Assembly: GCA_001485605.1 (NCBI GenBank)
Contig: FAON01000010.1
Span: 62,001 to 126,000 of the forward strand
DNA length: 64,000 nt
Direction: 5' to 3'
Source of the DNA: Candidatus Kryptobacter tengchongensis
Lineage (GTDB): Bacteria > Bacteroidota > Ignavibacteria > Kryptoniales > Kryptoniaceae
The position numbers and the translations under genes were made by a program. Below, piece by piece: positions 18,853 through 27,804 of the stretch; position 1 is the first letter of the stretch; the number at the start of each line of letters is the position of its first letter. Below the pieces are notes generated by a model. That model ran no database searches. It saw only the letters and a program-made list of their open reading frames with translations, and was not told where the DNA came from.

Positions 18853-19578
18853 TCAAATTTCTTCAAGCAGGATAAATTCCGCAGCCTTATTTTTACCAGG
18901 CTTGATATTTTTAGTTTTTCTTTTGTAAACTTTTTTCTGCTTAAAATCGCAAATTCTATAAATTGGGCAAATACCGCAAAGTGGCTCTCTGGCTTTACAA
19001 ATCATCCTCCCAAACTTTATCAACCCTGTGTGAAGTTGGTAAGCATAACCGTCTGGAATTAATTTTTGAACCTTTAAAAATGTTTCATCTGGAGTTTTCG
19101 TTTTAACTACCCCAACCCTATTCAAAATTCTATGTATATGCGTATCAACTGGGAAAACATTTTTATTGAAAGCAAACAAAAGAACACATCCAGCGGTCTT
19201 TAAACCAACCCCCTTAAATGAAGTCAAAAATTTAATACCTTCTTCAATGGACAAATTTTTAAGAAAAGAGATATCAAAATCACCTGTTTTTTCTTTCAAT
19301 TCAACAAGCAATTCCTTTATCCTTACCGCTTTTTGATGTGCAAGCCCACCAATTTTTATCGCTTCCTCAATTTTACTTACATCAGCCGTAAGAATTGATT
19401 CAAAACTTGGAAACTTTTCCTTCAAATTTTTAAATGCCCTATGGCTGTTGACATCATTTGTGTTTTGAGATAAAATCGTTGCAATTAAAATATCAAGTGG
19501 ATTTGACTTTGGGGGATTTTCAGTCTTGAAAAACTTTGCTATTACTTCGGAAATTTTCTTAAGTTTACTTTGACGCAT
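18853..19578 (-). CDS. nth: Endonuclease III (DNA glycosylase/AP lyase)
   Basis: 241 residues. The helix-hairpin-helix (FKGVGLKTAG) carries the catalytic Lys127, the catalytic Asp145 is in FPVDTHIHR, and four cysteines (194, 201, 204, 210; spacing C-x6-C-x2-C-x5-C) form the [4Fe-4S] cluster. The enzyme removes oxidised pyrimidines and cleaves the abasic site in base-excision repair. The early motif reads SQNTND instead of the usual SAQTTD-like form, and a ~30-residue basic tail follows the cluster. It starts 3 bases after the DUF4292 gene, as the last gene of its operon. Confidence 0.93.
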   Translation of the reverse strand: MRQSKLKKISEVIAKFFKTENPPKSNPLDILIATILSQNTNDVNSHRAFKNLKEKFPSFESILTADVSKIEEAIKIGGLAHQKAVRIKELLVELKEKTGDFDISFLKNLSIEEGIKFLTSFKGVGLKTAGCVLLFAFNKNVFPVDTHIHRILNRVGVVKTKTPDETFLKVQKLIPDGYAYQLHTGLIKFGRMICKAREPLCGICPIYRICDFKQKKVYKRKTKNIKPGKNKAAEFILLEEI

Positions 19579-19581
19579 TTT

Positions 19582-20268
19582 TCAGCTGTTTATATTTATC
19601 TCCGAGAAATTCAAGTAAATTCCCCTGCCAGAGCCATCATAAATTCTCACAACCCTCGGAAATGTTATATCCTTAACTTTGGCATACTTTAAATATATCA
19701 CCTCAAAAACTTTCACACCTGATTTAAAAAAAGCATAACTTTCAATCTCAAGGTCAGAATTAAATTTCAAAATCACATCCCGCCCTTCCTTTTTTTCAAA
19801 AACTAAAAACTCATAATCTTCAAAACTTTGCGATTCAACTTCCCCAACTCTCGGACAGGCGATTAAAATGTCAACGAGTTCATCAATGGTTAAGTCAATC
19901 CCAAGATACTTTTGCAAATACTCACTAACCTTTCCTTGTAAAACGCGATCATTAAATCTATCTATAAGTTTAAAGTTATCCGCATAAATCTGAACTTCAC
20001 CGAGATCTATTCCAAATATCGTTTCAATTTTAAGCATTAAAGTATCGGGTCTTCGTAAATTTACTTTTAATTTTGCAGAGTTTGAAAACTCAGGCGAGTC
20101 AACGGTAATGTTACCAGTTGCAGTCAATGACTTTACAAAGTTATCCCTTGCTTTTATTTTTTCAAAATAAATTTTAGAATCTTTGTAAGTCAACATTTTT
20201 TTTGATGGGGCACACGAGATGAGAAAAATTCCAAGAATTAAAAGAATGGGGAATTTACATCTGACCAC
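19582..20268 (-). CDS. DUF4292 lipoprotein
   Basis: 228 residues with a lipoprotein leader (lipobox LISC). The body matches the DUF4292 family of Bacteroidota-type genomes, whose fold is thought to resemble LolA/LolB lipoprotein carriers (TGNITVDSPEFSNSAKLKVN, then LRRPDTLMLKIETIFGIDLG). A role in outer-membrane lipoprotein or lipid handling is inference. It starts with GTG and overlaps the 3' end of the TPR lipoprotein gene by 14 bases, a pair often seen together in this phylum. Confidence 0.82.
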   Translation of the reverse strand: MVRCKFPILLILGIFLISCAPSKKMLTYKDSKIYFEKIKARDNFVKSLTATGNITVDSPEFSNSAKLKVNLRRPDTLMLKIETIFGIDLGEVQIYADNFKLIDRFNDRVLQGKVSEYLQKYLGIDLTIDELVDILIACPRVGEVESQSFEDYEFLVFEKKEGRDVILKFNSDLEIESYAFFKSGVKVFEVIYLKYAKVKDITFPRVVRIYDGSGRGIYLNFSEININS

Positions 20269-22009
20269 GCTTTATTTTCTCTTTTAATTTTTCATTTGAT
20301 GGGTTTTTATCAAGGGCTTTTTTCCAGTATTCCATCGCTTTTTCTTTATCTCCGAGTTTGAAATATACATCACCAAGATGCTCAACCACAACGGAGCTTC
20401 CTCCCTTTTCAACTGCTTTTAAAATATATTCCCTTGCCTTTTCATAATCACCAAGTTTAAAGTAAACCCACCCAATTGTATCAAGATAAGAAGGGTTTTC
20501 AGGTTCTTGTTCAACTGCTTTCTTTGCCATCTCAAGGGCGATATCAAGTTTTTCGCCTCGTTCAGCAAGCGTATAGCTGTAATTGTTTAAAATAAGATGA
20601 TTATCTGGACTAATTTTTAAACCAAGCTCATGAAGTGAATCAGATTTGCTCACTTCACCAATAGCATCGTAAACGAGGGCAAGTGTGCTTATGACATCAA
20701 TGTTTTTCGGGTCAAGCGAGAGAGCCCTCTCAAGTGGTTGAACTGCCTCACTATTACGCTCAAGCCGATGATATCCAAGCCCAAGGAGAAAGTTAAGGAA
20801 AAAATCATCTGGAAATTTTTCAACACCATCTTCCATTACTCTGATAAGTTCATCAAATTTACCCATCTCATAAAGTGCGATCCCAATCCCACGCCATGCT
20901 TCAACAATTTTAGGATTGATATCAACAACCTTTTTAAATTCATTAAAAGCGGTTTCGTTATCTTTTTCGTCCGACGCTATAATCCCAAGCAACCAGTGCG
21001 CTCTCCACTCGTTGGGATATTTTGAAGATAAATTTTTTAAAATCTCCTTTGCTTTGCCCTTTAAACTTACATCCTCACCAGCACTTTTAAATAAGCTCTC
21101 AACCACCTGAAACTTTAACTCAAACCCAACGGAATCATCAGATACAACCTCATTTAAAATTTTTAAAGCATCATCCCTTTCCTTAAGCTGGAGTAAAACT
21201 TCACCATATCTTATCTTTGCCTGCACATCTGATGGTTTAAGTTCAATAAGTTCAGATAAAATTGATTTCGCTTTTTGAAGCTCCCCAGCGCTTATGTATG
21301 TTTCAGCTGTTAACTTACGAAGGTCATAATTTGATGGGTCAATCTCTATCATCATTTCAAGCGCATGCGCCGATTCTGAAAACCTACCAAGCCGAAAGGA
21401 TAACTCAGCTATCCTTTGAAGAGCATTCCATTCCAATCCATAATTTTCAATGATCTTATTGTAAAGCTCAAGTGAGCGTAAAGGTTTGTTTCCTTCATAA
21501 AGCTGAGCAAGGTTAAATAAGGCGTTATAATTCAGCGAATCAAGTCGGAGTATATTTTCAAGTTCATTTATTGCCTTTTGAGTTTCAAATGTTTCAATGT
21601 AAATGCCAGCAAGGGTTTCACGATAAGCGATGTTCAAAGAATCCAACTTTATCGCCTCCATAGCCATTTGAACAGCAAGTGAATATTTCCCTATTTTCTG
21701 ATATGCTTTCGCAATTGCGTTGTAAATCCCTGGACTTTTATCATAGCGAAGCGCATCTTGATATTCAAGTATTGCGCTTGCATAATCACCCTTAAGCTCA
21801 TAAACTTGACCAGCAACGAAATGTTCAATTGCTTTTTCTTTATCCCCAATTCGGGTATATGTTAATTCTTGAAATTCAGATTTGTTTATTTCAGGTTGAT
21901 TTAGAATCGCTTTCTTAGATGATGAACACCCACTTAAAAAAAGCAAGAATGAAAAACTAAAAGTAATCGTTATAAAACAGATTAAACATTCCATTGTTTT
22001 TCTCTTCAT
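20255..22009 (-). CDS. TPR-repeat lipoprotein
   Basis: 584 residues: a lipoprotein leader (lipobox FLSGC) followed by about fourteen tetratricopeptide repeats, such as AIEHFVAGQVYELKGDYASA and the closing set PENPSYLDTIGWVYFKLGDY. TPR arrays are protein-binding scaffolds, here probably on the periplasmic side of a membrane. I chose the ATG at 22009 because it gives a clean leader; the frame is open to 22096 but that stretch is charged. It overlaps the DUF4292 gene by 14 bases. A possible role in outer-membrane biogenesis is suggested only by that neighbour. Confidence 0.87.
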   Translation of the reverse strand: MKRKTMECLICFITITFSFSFLLFLSGCSSSKKAILNQPEINKSEFQELTYTRIGDKEKAIEHFVAGQVYELKGDYASAILEYQDALRYDKSPGIYNAIAKAYQKIGKYSLAVQMAMEAIKLDSLNIAYRETLAGIYIETFETQKAINELENILRLDSLNYNALFNLAQLYEGNKPLRSLELYNKIIENYGLEWNALQRIAELSFRLGRFSESAHALEMMIEIDPSNYDLRKLTAETYISAGELQKAKSILSELIELKPSDVQAKIRYGEVLLQLKERDDALKILNEVVSDDSVGFELKFQVVESLFKSAGEDVSLKGKAKEILKNLSSKYPNEWRAHWLLGIIASDEKDNETAFNEFKKVVDINPKIVEAWRGIGIALYEMGKFDELIRVMEDGVEKFPDDFFLNFLLGLGYHRLERNSEAVQPLERALSLDPKNIDVISTLALVYDAIGEVSKSDSLHELGLKISPDNHLILNNYSYTLAERGEKLDIALEMAKKAVEQEPENPSYLDTIGWVYFKLGDYEKAREYILKAVEKGGSSVVVEHLGDVYFKLGDKEKAMEYWKKALDKNPSNEKLKEKIKRGQM

Positions 22010-22096
22010 ACCAAAATATTCACAGGCTTTGTTCCTAGATAAACCTTGTTTCAAGTTACGCTTTACGCTTAAATTTTCCAAAATTATATCCATCAA

Positions 22097-22876
22097 TTAA
22101 ATTTTCATCACCTGCTTGACTCTTAGGATGACATTTTCACCACAATTTGCTTTAAAAAATTCTTTAGCATTTCCATTACGAACACCTATCTCAAGCAGGT
22201 TACTGCTATTTATTAGAGCAACCATTTGACCTTGCCCGACCTCTGCGTATGTGCTTGAAATTTTTTCAATTATATATTCCCTAAACCTTACCTCACCCTC
22301 AATTTTGTTTGATATCTTTAAATTTGTTATCAAGTTCCCAAATCGGTCAATGTAAATAATCTCACCTTTATAATCACCCTGCGTTGAGACATCAACAAAA
22401 ATTTTTTCTGGAATTTTCAAATCTGCTTCTGTTCCAATCTCGTTTAGATCAACTCCACGAGAAATATAAGCTGAAACAGGGGCAAAGATATCCCTACCGT
22501 GAAATGTAAAACTTATATTCTCAAGGAAATAATTTTTATTCTCAACATAAACTGCCCTTAGCACTTCAACTTCACTTAAAACGAAATCAAGAAGTCCATT
22601 ATCAGGAGCGATAAAAATGTAATTTTTAGTTTCAACAGCGATAATTTTTCTTTCGCTTCCAACCTTTGGATCAACTACACATACAAAAATTGTCTTTGGC
22701 GGGAAATATCTATACGCATTCCATAGGACAAATCCAGCTTCGCGAACATCTTGAGGTGTGATTTCGTGTGTTATATCAAGTACTTTCACATTTGGATTTA
22801 TTTTTAAAATCACCGCTTTCATAGCACTGACAAACCAATCCCGATTTCCAAAATCGGTTAAGAGCGCTATAATCAT
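22097..22876 (-). CDS. S-adenosyl-L-methionine hydrolase (SAM hydroxide adenosyltransferase, DUF62 family)
   Basis: 259 residues. The start MIIALLTDFGNRDWFVSAMK and the later NGLLDFVL, HGRDIFAPVSAYI and IYIDRFGNLITN are the conserved blocks of the SAM-dependent chlorinase/fluorinase/hydroxide adenosyltransferase family. Non-halogenating members split SAM into adenosine and methionine with water. The halogenase-specific insertion is absent as far as I can see, so hydrolase is the better call. The ATG at 22876 matches the family start; the frame extends to 22936, but that stretch overlaps the terminator of the upstream receptor gene. The TPR lipoprotein gene begins 87 bases downstream. Confidence 0.88.
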   Translation of the reverse strand: MIIALLTDFGNRDWFVSAMKAVILKINPNVKVLDITHEITPQDVREAGFVLWNAYRYFPPKTIFVCVVDPKVGSERKIIAVETKNYIFIAPDNGLLDFVLSEVEVLRAVYVENKNYFLENISFTFHGRDIFAPVSAYISRGVDLNEIGTEADLKIPEKIFVDVSTQGDYKGEIIYIDRFGNLITNLKISNKIEGEVRFREYIIEKISSTYAEVGQGQMVALINSSNLLEIGVRNGNAKEFFKANCGENVILRVKQVMKI

Positions 22877-22911
22877 AATCCGTTTTAAGTTTAATTTTTT
22901 ATCAGAAAAAT

Positions 22912-22951
22912 AAAAAAGGGGAGCAGAAAGAAACAAATTTCCGCTCCCCTT
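22912..22951 (-). terminator. Rho-independent terminator of the TonB-linked receptor gene
   Basis: On the minus strand AAGGGGAGC pairs with GCTCCCCTT around an 18-base loop and is followed by six T (complement of 22912-22917) and a further T-rich stretch. It begins about 22 bases after the receptor stop codon, and separates that gene from the SAM hydrolase operon. Confidence 0.85.
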
Positions 22952-22973
22952 GAAAATTTAGGCGTTTAAATTT

Positions 22974-25900
22974 TTAGAATGTATACCTTATCCCAATTTG
23001 TGCCTGCCATCTTGAAGCAAGATCAAGCGGAAGTTCACGAACTGGAGTTCCAGTCCACAGGAATCTTGGTCTTCCAGTTGTTGGATCAAGGCTATGGAAT
23101 CTCAATAAGAAAGCTCTTTGGAATGTAACCGCTTTAACAATTCCCCAATTTTTGTTCAAAAGATTGGTGAGATTCAAAATATCAAATGTTATTTCAAGTT
23201 TCTGGCCGTAAATCGTTGGAATTTCTACCGCCAATCTCGCATCAACCTGATGCGACCATGGACCCCGAGCTGCCATTCTTTCAGCAAATTTGCCACGATT
23301 CTTGCTCAAATAAGGATCACTCTCTATAAAAGCGTTCAATTGATCATAAGCTGGATCAGTGTAAGGTAAGTTGTTCCCAGCTGAATTGACAAGTATAATG
23401 TCATTTCTATCCTTCGGGATATATACAAGGTCGTTTTCAACTTGTCCATCGCCATTTACATCACCACTGTAAACCCAAGAATATGGCTGACCTGACAAAC
23501 CATTATAGAATAAACTAAGCGTCGCGGAAATTCCTCTGAAAATTTCATATCTGTATGAAAGTATACCAAGAATTCTATGCCTATAATCAAATGATGAATA
23601 TGAAAGTGTTGGGTTATTAGGATCAATGGCATGGTTAAATCTCCATTGTGAAAATGCCTGAGCTGATGTTCCACTATTCATATCCTTTGATACTCCATAG
23701 GTATAAGCAAATTTAGCGTAAATTCCATCTGGCGCAACTGGTCTTTCAAGTTGGAATGTTATGTTATATGTATACCCCTTATTCGTATTCGTCAACAAAA
23801 TAACATTTGTGAAAGTTGTATTATATTTTTTGATATCCCATCTTCTGGTAGAGTAGTTCCAAGTTCCATAGATCGGTCTTCCATCAGCAAGATAACCTTG
23901 AGGTATAAGGTTGATATCCTGATAAAGGATATCGTTTACAGTTTTTGTATATTGAGCCTCAATTGTTCCGATAAATCCAAACGCAAGCACTTTATCAACA
24001 CCAAAGCTTGCCCTCCAAACTTGCGGGAGCTTATATGTTGGGGCTGTAACATTGATTTCAGTTGTTTGTATAGGTGTTCCGCCTTTAGGTGGGTTATATG
24101 GATCAGGCACAAAATCTGGAACCGCTGCACCAGTTAAGAACAACCTTCCGAATTCCATTCCGGTGTTTGAATACTGGTTTGAAATCCAAACATAAGGAAC
24201 ACGACCTGTAAACAAACCGACCCCACCACGAATTTGAAGCGTCTTATCTCCATTAACATCCCAGTTCAATCCAAGGCGTGGACCCCACATAAACTGTGCC
24301 TTAGGAACTTTATCAGTTGAAATATCATAACCCAGCGGTTTAAATGTTGAATCAACTTTTGGATTATATGATGGCTTATCCGGGAATGTAGGAACATCAA
24401 GTCTTATGCCATAAGTTAATCTCAAACCAGGCTTAACAGTCCACTCATCTTGAACATAAAATCCGTATTGAATCGCTTTCCATTCTGCTCTCGGCGCTGG
24501 ATTACCCTCAATTTTTGAATAGCTTAATTCATACTGCGCAGCTTTCCTCCCAGCAAGAAAATCAGCAAGTGAGTTCCAATGATACGCACCAAAGAAATCA
24601 CGAATGAAAAGATTGCTAAATGAGAATATCTCATTATGAGTTCCAACTGTGATCGCGTGGCTCCCAACGAAAAATGTTAAGTTATCAGTTATCTCAATAA
24701 CCCTCTGTTTCAGATCATTCGCCATACGGAATTTCTCGGAACCAGCTGCAAGATTATAAGTTCTACCTTGAGAGTCATAAGTTCTAACACTAACATATGG
24801 GAAAGGTTGCCCATAATACAAAGGATTATCATGAATATAGGTATAGCCAACTATAAGTTCGTTTGCGATGTTATTACCGAATAAACTCCTCAATTGAAGA
24901 ACGGTTGAATTCGTGGTATTTTGGGTTTTATATCTTGTGTTTTCCGCGTAAATAGTTGCAACTTGCGGAGATGGTATTCCAGATGTAGAAGGAGCATTAT
25001 CATCAAAAGCATCAAGGTAACTATGTCTTAACGTTAAGCGATGATTTTGAGCAAGGTTAAAGTCAAATCTCACAAAAAGTTTATTACTGTGTCTCTGGAA
25101 TTTCAAAGCGTCAAAAGCCCCGGTTTCATAACCATATGTGTTCTTAAGATGTTCGCGGAACAACCTTACACTATCTGGGGACAGAGTAAAGATATTAGTT
25201 CCAACGCTTGGCGCACCAAACACACGATTTAAAGGAGAATTATACCTTGTCAATTCACCATTGATAAAGAAGAAAACCTTATTCCTTAATATTGGACCAC
25301 CAAGCCTAAACCCAGTTTGATAATCCGTAAAGTCAGGATATTTCCTTCTTAGAGAATCTGGACTTTTACCAATGAAATTCTGATTTCTTCCGTAATAGAA
25401 AAGCCCTCCTGAAAATCTGTTTGTACCACTTCTTGTGATGACATTAATACCTCCACCCGTGAACCCGCTTTGACGAACATCGTATGGTGCGATAACAATT
25501 TGAAATTCCTCAATTGCTTCCAAACTTATTGGGGTAACATTTGACTGCCCAGCTGGAGTCCCGGTTCCACCAAGACCAAACAAATCATTATAATTTGCGC
25601 CATCAATTTGAATATTGTTGTATCTGTTATTTCTGCCCGCTGCACTGTTGCCGATAAAATAAGGTGAAATCTTATAATAGTCTTGGAAACTCCGTGAAAT
25701 CGTTGGTAACGCATCAATTTGTTGTCTTAGAACATTTGTAGCTGGACCTGTTCTTGCTGCGTTGATAACCCCAACTCTTTCACCTACAACTTCAACTTCA
25801 CCAAGTTGAACTGGTTGTTCCGTAAGCTTAAAGTTAAGCTCAAGATTCTGACCGAGCGCAAGCATTACATTTTCTCTTCTTTGCTGGGCATAACCAACAA

Positions 25901-26147
25901 ATGAAACAGTGATTGTGTAAGGACCCCCAACTCTCAAACCAACAAGATTGTACCTGCCATCAATTCTTGAAATCGTTCCATAGACAGTTCCGCTTGGTTC
26001 ATGAACAGCGACTATGTTTGCTCCAGGTAGTGGCTCCCCCGTTTGTGTAAGAACAATACCACTTATGCTCGCTGTTGTAACGCCCTGCCCCAATAAGGCA
26101 ATATGCACTAAAAAGAGCAACCCCAGGAGGAGAGCAAGTTGTCTCAT
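22974..26147 (-). CDS. TonB-linked outer-membrane receptor, Oar-like
   Basis: 1057 residues: signal peptide (ends ALLGQG), CarboxypepD_reg-like domain at about 24-110 (ASISGIVLTQTGEPLPGANI), plug domain about 120-245 (INVITRSGTNRFSGGLFYY) and a long barrel ending in GIRYTF with terminal Phe. The plug region and the GPILRNKVFFFINGE block resemble Oar-type receptors, which in some bacteria export or handle surface proteins rather than siderophores. The start is fixed by AAGGAGGT before the ATG at 26147. It is a single-gene transcript with its own terminator and a palindrome in the upstream region. Ligand unknown. Confidence 0.9.
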   Translation of the reverse strand: MRQLALLLGLLFLVHIALLGQGVTTASISGIVLTQTGEPLPGANIVAVHEPSGTVYGTISRIDGRYNLVGLRVGGPYTITVSFVGYAQQRRENVMLALGQNLELNFKLTEQPVQLGEVEVVGERVGVINAARTGPATNVLRQQIDALPTISRSFQDYYKISPYFIGNSAAGRNNRYNNIQIDGANYNDLFGLGGTGTPAGQSNVTPISLEAIEEFQIVIAPYDVRQSGFTGGGINVITRSGTNRFSGGLFYYGRNQNFIGKSPDSLRRKYPDFTDYQTGFRLGGPILRNKVFFFINGELTRYNSPLNRVFGAPSVGTNIFTLSPDSVRLFREHLKNTYGYETGAFDALKFQRHSNKLFVRFDFNLAQNHRLTLRHSYLDAFDDNAPSTSGIPSPQVATIYAENTRYKTQNTTNSTVLQLRSLFGNNIANELIVGYTYIHDNPLYYGQPFPYVSVRTYDSQGRTYNLAAGSEKFRMANDLKQRVIEITDNLTFFVGSHAITVGTHNEIFSFSNLFIRDFFGAYHWNSLADFLAGRKAAQYELSYSKIEGNPAPRAEWKAIQYGFYVQDEWTVKPGLRLTYGIRLDVPTFPDKPSYNPKVDSTFKPLGYDISTDKVPKAQFMWGPRLGLNWDVNGDKTLQIRGGVGLFTGRVPYVWISNQYSNTGMEFGRLFLTGAAVPDFVPDPYNPPKGGTPIQTTEINVTAPTYKLPQVWRASFGVDKVLAFGFIGTIEAQYTKTVNDILYQDINLIPQGYLADGRPIYGTWNYSTRRWDIKKYNTTFTNVILLTNTNKGYTYNITFQLERPVAPDGIYAKFAYTYGVSKDMNSGTSAQAFSQWRFNHAIDPNNPTLSYSSFDYRHRILGILSYRYEIFRGISATLSLFYNGLSGQPYSWVYSGDVNGDGQVENDLVYIPKDRNDIILVNSAGNNLPYTDPAYDQLNAFIESDPYLSKNRGKFAERMAARGPWSHQVDARLAVEIPTIYGQKLEITFDILNLTNLLNKNWGIVKAVTFQRAFLLRFHSLDPTTGRPRFLWTGTPVRELPLDLASRWQAQIGIRYTF

Positions 26148-26181
26148 TTTTAAAGACCTCCTTGATTTTGTTTTTAACCTT

Positions 26182-26197
26182 GTGAACTTTCGTTCAC
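26182..26197 (-). promoter_or_regulatory. Perfect hairpin/palindrome upstream of the TonB-linked receptor
   Basis: On the minus strand the sequence is GTGAACGAAAGTTCAC: a 6-bp perfect stem around GAAA, a GNRA-type tetraloop. It lies 35 bases before the receptor start and 67 bases after the nuoN stop. It could be an RNA hairpin in the receptor leader, a stabilising 3' end of the nuo message, or a protein-binding palindrome. No T-run follows, so it is not a standard terminator. Confidence 0.5.
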
Positions 26198-26264
26198 TTC
26201 ACCAAAAATTAAATAAATAAAGTTAAAAATTCAATTAAACAACAATTAAACTTCGGTTAAAATC

Positions 26265-27782
26265 TCACCTTAAACCAAACATCGCCACAGAATTTTGAGC
26301 AAGTTCTACAATTGGGCTAAAGTAAACACCAAAAAGCAAAGTTGGTATAACAAGAATAAGCATCACAACAATATGAGCTGGTGAAAAAGCTATTGAAGCC
26401 TTTTCAGATTCAGGATCTCTCAAAAACATATTTCGCACAACACGAATATAATAATAAAGTGAAATGACGCTGTTTAAAACACCAACAACCGCAAGCCAGA
26501 TAACTTTTGCATTGATCAGCGCTGAAAAAAGATAAAGTTTCCCAATAAATCCAAATGTTGGCGGAATCCCTGTAAGCGAAACAAGAAAAATTGTAAATAC
26601 AACACCAAGAAATGGCGCCCGATATCCTAACCCTTTGTAAACTTCAATATCTTCACTTCCCGTCTTTTCAGCAACAAGCATAACGCAATAGAAAGCACCA
26701 AGGTTCATAAAAAGATAAGCGATAAAATAAATCAACATCGCAGAGATCCCGTAATTTTGAGCAACCACAACCCCCATCAATATATAACCAGCATGCGCAA
26801 TACTTGAGTAAGCAAGCATCCGTTTTAAATTGTTCTGCCAAATCGCAATTATATTCCCTACCGTCATCGTTAAAGCAGATAAAACAGCTATTATCTCAGT
26901 CCACGGTAACCCTTGAATTATAGCCCAAGCACCCTCAACTCCAAGCGTTACAGTCCTATCAATAAAACTTGCCTTCAGAAATCTTATCAGCATTGCAAAT
27001 CCAGCAGCTTTTGAGCTAACAGAAAGAAATGCAGTTACAGTTATAGGTGCTCCCTCGTAAACATCTGGCGTCCAATAGTGAAACGGAACAGCTGAAATTT
27101 TATATCCAAATCCAGCAAGCATCAACAAAAGTGAGATCATCAAAACTATAGGACTATAACCAGTTGATAAAAGCGATGCATTCAAAGCATATATATTCAA
27201 TTCACCTGTTAACCCATAAATAAGAGAAATCCCGTAAATCATCAACCCGGATGACAAAGCCCCATAAATCACATATTTCATTGATGCCTCACTTGACCGC
27301 TCTGACTCCTTGATATAACCAGCAAGTATGTAAGAACTTATACTAACAAGCTCAAGTGAAAGATACATCATAACTAAATTAACTGATCCAGCCATCAAAA
27401 ATGCACCAAGAGTTAAGCTTAAAATCAAAAAATAATACTCACCTGTCCTTCTTCTGGCTGATGTTTCTTTGAGCTCATACGATTGTAAAGAAAATATCAC
27501 AATCACAAGAGCCGAAATTATAAATACAAATTTGAAAAATGTTGAATAAGGGTCAACAACGAACATCCCTCTGAAAATCTGATAATTTCCACCATATTGT
27601 TTAACCGTAAAGAACAAAGTCACAACTAAACCAGCAAGGGAGATAAAAGCACCGATATTTTTAAACTTTCTTCCAAATATCAAATCAAGCAAAATAACAA
27701 GAGACAATGTTATGGTAAGCGAAACCTCAGGTAAGAAATTTTTTAGCGATTGTGTTAATTCTATCACAAATTGCTCTGTCAT
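26265..27782 (-). CDS. nuoN: Complex I membrane subunit NuoN
   Basis: 505 residues, about 14 membrane helices, antiporter-like proton-pumping subunit. The family block GAPITVTAFLSVSSKAAGFA carries the conserved lysine of the proton path, and KRMLAYSSIAHAGYILMG is the second signature. It is last in the nuo operon, 22 bases after nuoM. Confidence 0.95.
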   Translation of the reverse strand: MTEQFVIELTQSLKNFLPEVSLTITLSLVILLDLIFGRKFKNIGAFISLAGLVVTLFFTVKQYGGNYQIFRGMFVVDPYSTFFKFVFIISALVIVIFSLQSYELKETSARRRTGEYYFLILSLTLGAFLMAGSVNLVMMYLSLELVSISSYILAGYIKESERSSEASMKYVIYGALSSGLMIYGISLIYGLTGELNIYALNASLLSTGYSPIVLMISLLLMLAGFGYKISAVPFHYWTPDVYEGAPITVTAFLSVSSKAAGFAMLIRFLKASFIDRTVTLGVEGAWAIIQGLPWTEIIAVLSALTMTVGNIIAIWQNNLKRMLAYSSIAHAGYILMGVVVAQNYGISAMLIYFIAYLFMNLGAFYCVMLVAEKTGSEDIEVYKGLGYRAPFLGVVFTIFLVSLTGIPPTFGFIGKLYLFSALINAKVIWLAVVGVLNSVISLYYYIRVVRNMFLRDPESEKASIAFSPAHIVVMLILVIPTLLFGVYFSPIVELAQNSVAMFGLR

Positions 27783-27804
27783 TTTATTCCACCAGGTTTA
27801 TTTT

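Noticed and set aside
22010-22096. Longer N-terminus for the TPR lipoprotein
   Set aside because: The extension is charged and would move the lipoprotein signal to the interior.
22877-22936. Longer N-terminus for the SAM hydrolase
   Set aside because: It overlaps the hairpin and T-run of the receptor terminator, and the family begins at MIIALLTDFG.
23118-25717. Several short frames on both strands within the second TonB-linked receptor gene
   Set aside because: They lie in other frames of a clearly coding gene and have neither ribosome-binding sites nor recognisable domains.
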